From the NCBI GenBank assembly GCA_036346255.1, contig CM070639.1, positions 33,944,165-34,008,164 of the forward strand: a stretch of 64,000 nt of DNA, read 5' to 3'. The DNA comes from Ampelocalamus luodianensis (Eukaryota > Streptophyta > Magnoliopsida > Poales > Poaceae). The position numbers and the translations under genes are program-made. Every line of letters begins with the position of its first letter. The stretch's first letter is position 1. A model generated the notes under the pieces. The model did not search any database. It was not told where the DNA came from and worked only from the letters and a program-made list of their open reading frames with translations. Positions 58,988 through 64,000 of the stretch are shown one piece after another.

Positions 58988-60635
58988 GGAATAAGTACAG
59001 CTTACTTCCTTCAACTATCAGAAAATTCTAGTTTACCTCATGAACTTCAAAACTGGTTATTTAACCCCTCTAAATTTGTGAAATCCGGTCAATGAACCCC
59101 TCATACCGGTTTCAAGTGGAGGTTTTGCACACGTGGCAGTAGTTTTGCTGACTGGGGTGCCATGGGATGACAGGGTGCACTTGATTGAACAGCTAGTCAT
59201 CTAGTGTCTTGTTCGGCATGAATTCGTAGACCAGCAGCCTTTGCGGGCCTCGATCGGTCTACGAGGCGCAGTAGCTGACGAGCTTGACGAGGTTCAGGTG
59301 CTCGACGACGCTCAGGAAGTGGACCTCAGCCAGCCATTCCTTGTGCCCCTAAACAAAACAACGGAGTCAAATGGCTGAAGACTCTGTATCTCTCGGCAAC
59401 GGGTGTGAATTCAGTGATGGAATTGCATTGCGATCTGCAGATGTGCAATACCTGGCGGCCATTGGGGTTGAGCCTCTTGACGGCGACCACCATGCCGTCA
59501 GGGGGCCCGTTGGGGAGCTGAAGGACGCCCCTATAGACGCACCCGAAGCCGCCCTCGTCGACCATGAGCAGCGGGCTGAAGTCGCCCGTGGTGCCGTGGA
59601 GCTCCCACAGGCTGTGTGCCCCCCTCTCCTCGTACAGCTCTTAGATGCTCGGAGCTAAGGAGCCCGAGCCCAAGGACTTGCTCGCCGCTGGCCTCGTGCC
59701 TGAGGCCGCCTCGATGAGCTCGTGGCATTGGTCGACGATGCGTATGAGGCGGCGGCAGGTGGTACGGACACGCTCAAGCATGCCTCGGTGGAGACGGTAG
59801 AGGAGAAGGCGGCTACCGCTGGGGAGGGGGGATGTTGGTGTCCACGCCAGTGCCAGCGCCTTCGTCCGTCTCTTGCTCTTGCACTTGTCCTAGAAGAGGC
59901 GCAGGCAGCCCATTTCTTGGAGGAAGAAGCCTGTGTGGTTTAATTTCTTGGAGGGCGTCGGAGGCGGCGAGCTCTGCGCCTGGGGAAGGGGATGCGAAGG
60001 TGGCTGTGTGGATGTGGATGGGATGACGACGGGGAGGGAAGGGGAGGGGAGGGGAGGGGGAGAGGGGTACGGTGCATGCAATAGCCCATGGCGGCAGGGC
60101 GTACACACGGCCAGCGGCGTCATGGGGATGCGGCGCTGGCAACCGGAGGCCGGAGGGAGCAGGAGTTGAGCCCGCGATAGGAGGAGGTGGCCATCGGCCG
60201 GGCCAAGCTAGGGCGGCACATGGTAGCCGAGCAGAGGGCGACGCTGGCCAAGAGCACAGGGAGAGCGGCGGCAGACCTAGTGGTGGCGCTAGGAGCAAGC
60301 GGTAGCAGTAAGCCAGCGGGGCGACAGAGGCTTCGGCCAAGGAGCTCCATGGAGAAAAGGGAGAGATGAGGTAGAAAGGGAAGGTGAGGAGATGAGAGGA
60401 AATGGGGAGAGGAAGAACCAGCAAGAGGATGTGGATGTGGATACTGTGTGGATGTGGCCATGTGGATGCTGACTTGGACAACCACTGTCACGTGTACAAA
60501 ACCGCTACTTGAAACCGGTATGAGGGGTTTATTGACAGGATTTCACAAATTTAGTGGGTTAAATAACCGGTTTTGAAGTTTAAGGGGTAAACCAGACTTT
60601 TCTGATAGTTGAAGGGAGTAAACTGGACTTATTCA
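58988..60635. mobile_element. Pack-MULE (Mutator-like, non-autonomous) with long terminal inverted repeats
   Basis: About 160 bp at each end are inverted copies: left GAATAAGTACAGCTTACTTC, right complement GAATAAGTCCAGTTTACTCC, continuing through TTCAACTATCAGAAAA and ATACCGGTTTCAAGT. Flanks TACATTTTA (58979-58987) and TATATTTTA (60636-60644) form a 9 bp target duplication with one mismatch, as expected for MULEs. The interior holds a kinase gene fragment and no transposase. Confidence 0.85.
59176..59913 (-). pseudogene. Captured receptor-like cytoplasmic kinase fragment (RLCK VII, PCRK1-like)
   Basis: Exon 1 (59913-59452) starts MGCLRLF then TAG and includes a basic KRRTKALALA stretch. It runs through ELYEERGAHSLWELHGTTGD into the kinase N-lobe: the glycine loop in DEGGFGCVYRGV and the catalytic-lysine strand MVVAVKRLNPNGRQ. 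The intron uses donor GTATTG at 59451 and acceptor TTTAG at 59353-59349. Exon 2 continues GHKEWLAEVHFLSVVEHLNL, VKLVSYCAS-stop, PQRLLVYEFMPNKTLDD. The catalytic loop and C-lobe are absent. In-frame stops at residue 8, before ELYEERG, after YCAS and after TLDD show it is not a working kinase. Such kinases relay signals from surface receptors. The copy lies inside a MULE. Confidence 0.85.
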
Positions 60636-60844
60636 TATATTTTATAATTTTTCTTTAAAACGGGCCTATATGTCAACTAAAGTAGATTAATATCGCATAT
60701 CTTGTTTCGTGTGCACGATAGTCTCTTCAGGAAGAGACGATTTATGCTATCTTTTCTCTCGCTTTCTCATCCATGTAGGATTTTATTGACATAACATAGT
60801 TAAGAGATAACAACAAATACACTATTAAAGATGCTACGAAGAGC

Positions 60845-62114
60845 AGCGGATAAAGTCAGCTCATGCGCAGGGCCATCTATTAATGGCCTTCTCGATCGAC
60901 AAGCTATGCACAGGTAGCGTAACAGCTGTAGGTCTCGTTCGGTAGCCAATGGTATTCATTGAATATAATGTGTCGATCGAGCCCAAGTTAATGACGAGCT
61001 TGTGTTGGAAATTGTCTAGGTGGGCTGACTGGCTGCACTTAAGCCACGTGGACGTGCTGATATATACATCGTCATGCAGGCTGCAGCTCAGTCGCTTGCT
61101 TCCTGAAGAAATTAAGATATCAGCACGCTACAGTGCGGAGTATGACCCTAGGAAGAAATGTAGGTCATGCATGCGCGAAGCTTAACTCTAAAAGCTTCTA
61201 CACGAATTTAATGCATATCCCTGTTCTAAACACGGCCTTAAATTGGACACACATGCATACACACTACTCTAAGACATGTTGGTATGGGATTGTTTGATAC
61301 CACCTACCCTACGATAATTTCTGCGTTCCAAACAACGGCTTATTTAAACAACGTACTCTTGGTTTTTCTAGTTGGCAACAGAGGAATGTAGTGGCCTCTA
61401 GATATATTTAAGGCTCGAACAAATTCGAAAGACGGGATGAAGTGGAAGATGAACACGGTTGATATTTAATGGTTTTCCTAAACTAAAATTTGTTAAATGG
61501 CAATACAAATGTCTAACCGGGTGGACAACATGCAATATTAATTCCATGTACTAGTGCTAAGATGAACCAAACTCACACTTAATTTATATGCTAGTGGTGG
61601 ACTATCAACCAAAGTGGCGAAACTGCAAGCTAGGGACGCCTTTCACGCACGGAGCTGTCACCAAAGCTCTCTCCCGTCTCGCCTCGTCTCGTCTCGGAAG
61701 CGACCATACATGTGTACGTGCAGTCGTTGCTTCTCTGGTCTTGAAAGATAGCTCTCGCTAGCGACGACGGATCATGGTTATCTTTAGCTGGGGATGCACG
61801 CGAGCTGCCGGCCGGTTGACACGTACGCCGGAGAATCATTTGAAGCGAACTTGTCTACGACGATCGACCCGGCCGTCTGATCGATCGACACACGGAGTGC
61901 GTTTCGTTTTGTCATCTTGCAGCTCGGTCGAATCGATTCATTGATTAGGAACAACAAAGCTAGTGGACTGCTAGTTTTGGACGTTATCATATGGAGTACT
62001 TATGCATGATGCTCCTAGCTAGCGATCGCTTTTTGCACTACTGGCTTAGCTGTTAGCTGGCCTGTCAGTAATGCACACGTACTTATGAAAGCTACCTTAG
62101 CCTACACACAATAC
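60845..62114. other. Intergenic DNA, no gene seen
   Basis: Mixed-composition sequence without long frames, splice patterns or family motifs. Short stretches around 61225-61370 (AAACACGGCC, CCAAACAACGGC) recall MITE-like ends, but I could not define an element. Confidence 0.5.
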
Positions 62115-62342
62115 GATTTTTTTTAATAATACATCATTTTAGTAAAATGAAAAAATAAATGCTTATTTTAAAAATACATGCATAATATATACCTTGTTGC
62201 CAATTCGTTTTGCGACAGAAGGTCCCCATCATTTGGAGGCATATGAATTGGTCACATGGTATTATTCATTATTCATGTAATTTTTTAAAATGAGTATTTA
62301 TTTTTATTATTTTAATAAAATGATGTATTATTTATAAAAATC
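62115..62342. mobile_element. MITE, 228 bp, AT-rich, probably Mutator-type
   Basis: The ends GATTTTTTTTAATAATACAT and the complement GATTTTTATAAATAATACAT continue as about 75-95 bp inverted repeats. A perfect 11 bp target duplication ACACACAATAC lies at 62104-62114 and 62343-62353. A duplication of 9-11 bp points to the Mutator superfamily. There is no coding capacity. Confidence 0.9.
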
Positions 62343-63327
62343 ACACACAATACTAGTCCAAGCTAGTCTGAAACTGGAAGCACCGAAAGTCGAGTTGATC
62401 TGTATGGCAACTTGACCGCTGCTTGACGTGCACAAGCAGTCCAAATCAAACCAATCTCGAGCCGCCATTAGTTTGTGCATATGCAATTGTGCATGTACCG
62501 CGCAGTATATATTCACGTTGCGTCTTGTTCCTGCATGCAGGCTTCTCCTCGCAAGGCGAGCTCATCTTCGCAACCGTCGTCCACGGCAAGCGCATGCATG
62601 CCCATAATTAATTACTTTAAGGAATTGAACCAAGGTTTTTAGTATTTGTTACTTTTGATCTCAGGGTTCTTGCTGTAATATCCGGTGGAAATTGTACTCA
62701 AAGTTGTTAACGTCAATGATCAATTCCGAGTTCCAGAACTACCAGATTAGCGCTTCCAAAACTACTTCCTTTCGTGACCGAAGGAAGTACTAGTTACGTG
62801 AGATCCATCAGTTGCTACATGTATAGTAGTACTGGATTAGCACTTCCCGTTTGTCATGTATCGTGCCTTGCATGCACGTACGTGCTCTAAATTACCCATA
62901 CGCGTACAGGGGTGGTCCCAGCAATAGGGTGAGACTGGGCGGCCGCCCGAGGTGCCGGCGCCGACGAACCCCCCCCTCCCGGGCACTGGCCACCGGCGGT
63001 CCCAACTCGGCTGCTCCCTTGCTTCTTCCGTTCTTCGGCCACCGCCCCTCGCCCAGGCCCAGCTAAGCCTATCTACCAAATCACCAAACACCAATACATC
63101 TATGGCTGGTTCGGTTGCTCCTTTGGTCTTCCTTACTTTCCCCAATTTGCATCTCCACTCTCACTCTCCAACCCTAGGCGAGGGCACGAGTCGGTAGGCG
63201 GTAGCGGCGCAACACGGCAGGCCGGCCCGGTAGGCAGACACGCCGCTCCCCCTCCCCACGCTGTTCCACCACAAATCCCCGCCCCCGCCACCGCCCCTGC
63301 CGTCGCCTCCGCCACGCAAGCCACGCC
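62343..63327. other. Intergenic DNA before the third CACTA element
   Basis: No supported gene. From about 62907 (CAGGGGTGGTCCCAG) the sequence turns GC-rich with the palindrome GGGCGGCCGCCC. That resembles the end of a non-autonomous transposon carrying gene-like DNA, but no partner end is in the window. Confidence 0.45.
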
Positions 63328-63695
63328 CACTACTACACACAGCCTCATCACAGACAGTTCAGAACCATCATCATAGACGGTTTTTTGAACCGTCTGTAAA
63401 AGTTCGTCTGTGATGACTCTATCATCACAGACAGTTTAAAACCATCTGTGAAAAAGATATCACAGATGGTTCTACTTTCGAACCGTCTGTAATAGTATAT
63501 TTTCACAGACGGTCCGTGTCTAAAACCGTTTGTGATAGTGTATCACAGACGATTTTTGTTCAGAACCGTCCGTGATAATTTTTTCCACTGTAAAAAAATA
63601 CTAAATGCATAGAACACAATCACAGAAGCTCATCTACGGTGTCTTAGACTGAATCATGGATTCATGGATATCACTCATACACAACAGAAGCTCAT

Positions 63696-63797
63696 ACACT
63701 CATACACAATGCAACCAGCTGAAGGACATACACTCATACACAATGCAACCAGCTGAAGGACATACACTCATACACAATGCAACCAGCTGAAGGATTC
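63696..63797 (+). repeat. 34 bp tandem repeat, three copies
   Basis: Units at 63696, 63730 and 63764 contain ACACTCATACACAATGCAAC followed by CAGCTGAAGGA. They lie in the interior of the third CACTA element. Confidence 0.92.
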
Positions 63798-63869
63798 ATA
63801 GATACAAATACACTCATACACTCACACACAACAGAGGATTCATGGATACACATACACTCATACACAACA

Positions 63870-64000
63870 CGGGGAGGAGGCCGACATGGGGAGGAGGACG
63901 GCGCGGGGAGGAGGCCGGTGCAGAGGAGGAGGCCGGTGCAGGGAGGAGGACGGGACAGGGAGGAGGACGGCGCAAGGAGGAGGACGACGTAGGGAGGAGG
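63870..64000 (+). repeat. About 18 bp GGGAGGAGG-type tandem repeat
   Basis: At least seven units of the form GGGAGGAGGACGGCGCAG run to the window edge. The strand is strongly purine-biased. Confidence 0.88.

Larger units (their letters stand above)
58870..60844. mobile_element. Possible MITE (about 320 bp) split by the Pack-MULE
   Basis: GGGCTTCATGGTATCTCC at 58870 and the complement of GATGCTACGAAGAGC ending at 60844 align as imperfect inverted repeats (about two thirds identity over 24 bp). I found no matching target duplication, so this is tentative. Confidence 0.3.
63328..64000 (+). mobile_element. CACTA element, 5' end only, same family as 53349-57241
   Basis: It starts CACTACTACACACAGCC. 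Repeats of TCACAGACGG, AACCGTCTGT and their variants fill 63350-63590, as in the second CACTA element. The preceding GCC (63325-63327) would be the target duplication. The element runs past the end of the window. Confidence 0.85.

Noticed and set aside
59813..60481. 222-codon minus-strand open frame in the Pack-MULE
   Set aside because: It overlaps the kinase fragment in another frame. The Pro/Ser/Leu composition reflects GC-rich DNA and no domain is visible.
1..64000. tRNA or rRNA genes
   Set aside because: I looked for tRNA-like arms and conserved rRNA stretches by eye and found none. A covariance-model scan would be needed to exclude them formally.

Overview
This is nuclear DNA from a grass, most likely a panicoid (Sorghum, Miscanthus, Saccharum or maize relatives). 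The evidence is CACTA elements with TTTGCCGAGTG or CCGTCTGTGA subterminal repeats, an Angela/BARE-type Copia LTR, long-LTR chromovirus Gypsy elements, GC-rich gene fragments and a DUF1685 gene with a plant intron. Almost the whole window is transposable elements. I could support only one apparently intact host gene.

Layout. (1) 1-7594: the 3' part of a CACTA element with a decayed tnp2-type transposase and a decayed Ptta/En-Spm-type second gene. The second gene is split by a 1.6 kb Angela-like solo LTR (TSD GAAAT). (2) 7595-10785: single-copy-looking host DNA with the minus-strand DUF1685 gene (9734-10620, two exons, 221 aa). (3) 10786-52435: a hAT element whose transposase is cut twice by retrotransposons. 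The first insertion, 11222-16610, is an internally deleted Gypsy element (TSD GAAAT). The second is a Russian-doll stack. Solo LTR B (TSD TTGGA) contains solo LTR C1 (CCCAA). C1 contains truncated Gypsy element A2. A2 contains solo LTR D (GCATC). D contains solo LTR C2 (TTATG). C2 contains the complete 12 kb Gypsy element A1 (ACATA). (4) 53004-57976: a second, probably non-autonomous hAT element carrying gene-like sequence. It is split by a CACTA element, 53349-57241 (TSD GTC), that itself carries a broken copy of an F-box/Sel1-type host gene, a 124 bp tandem repeat and a ~600 bp palindrome. (5) 58988-60635: a Pack-MULE with ~160 bp inverted termini around a broken fragment of a receptor-like cytoplasmic kinase gene. 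(6) 62115-62342: a MITE with an 11 bp TSD. (7) 63328-64000: the 5' end of a third CACTA element, running off the window.

The Gypsy family A1/A2 is a chromovirus-like Ty3 element (Met-tRNA-type primer site, gag, PR-RT-RH-INT, chromodomain-like tail). It also carries an extra sense-strand reading frame of about 248 aa between the primer site and gag, whose function I cannot assign. Every retroelement gene and every captured gene fragment seen here is broken. The biology of the window is therefore mainly a record of insertion order, LTR-LTR recombination and gene capture next to one surviving gene. Parts of A1 show a striking loss of CAG/CTG trinucleotides that may be a sequencing artefact.
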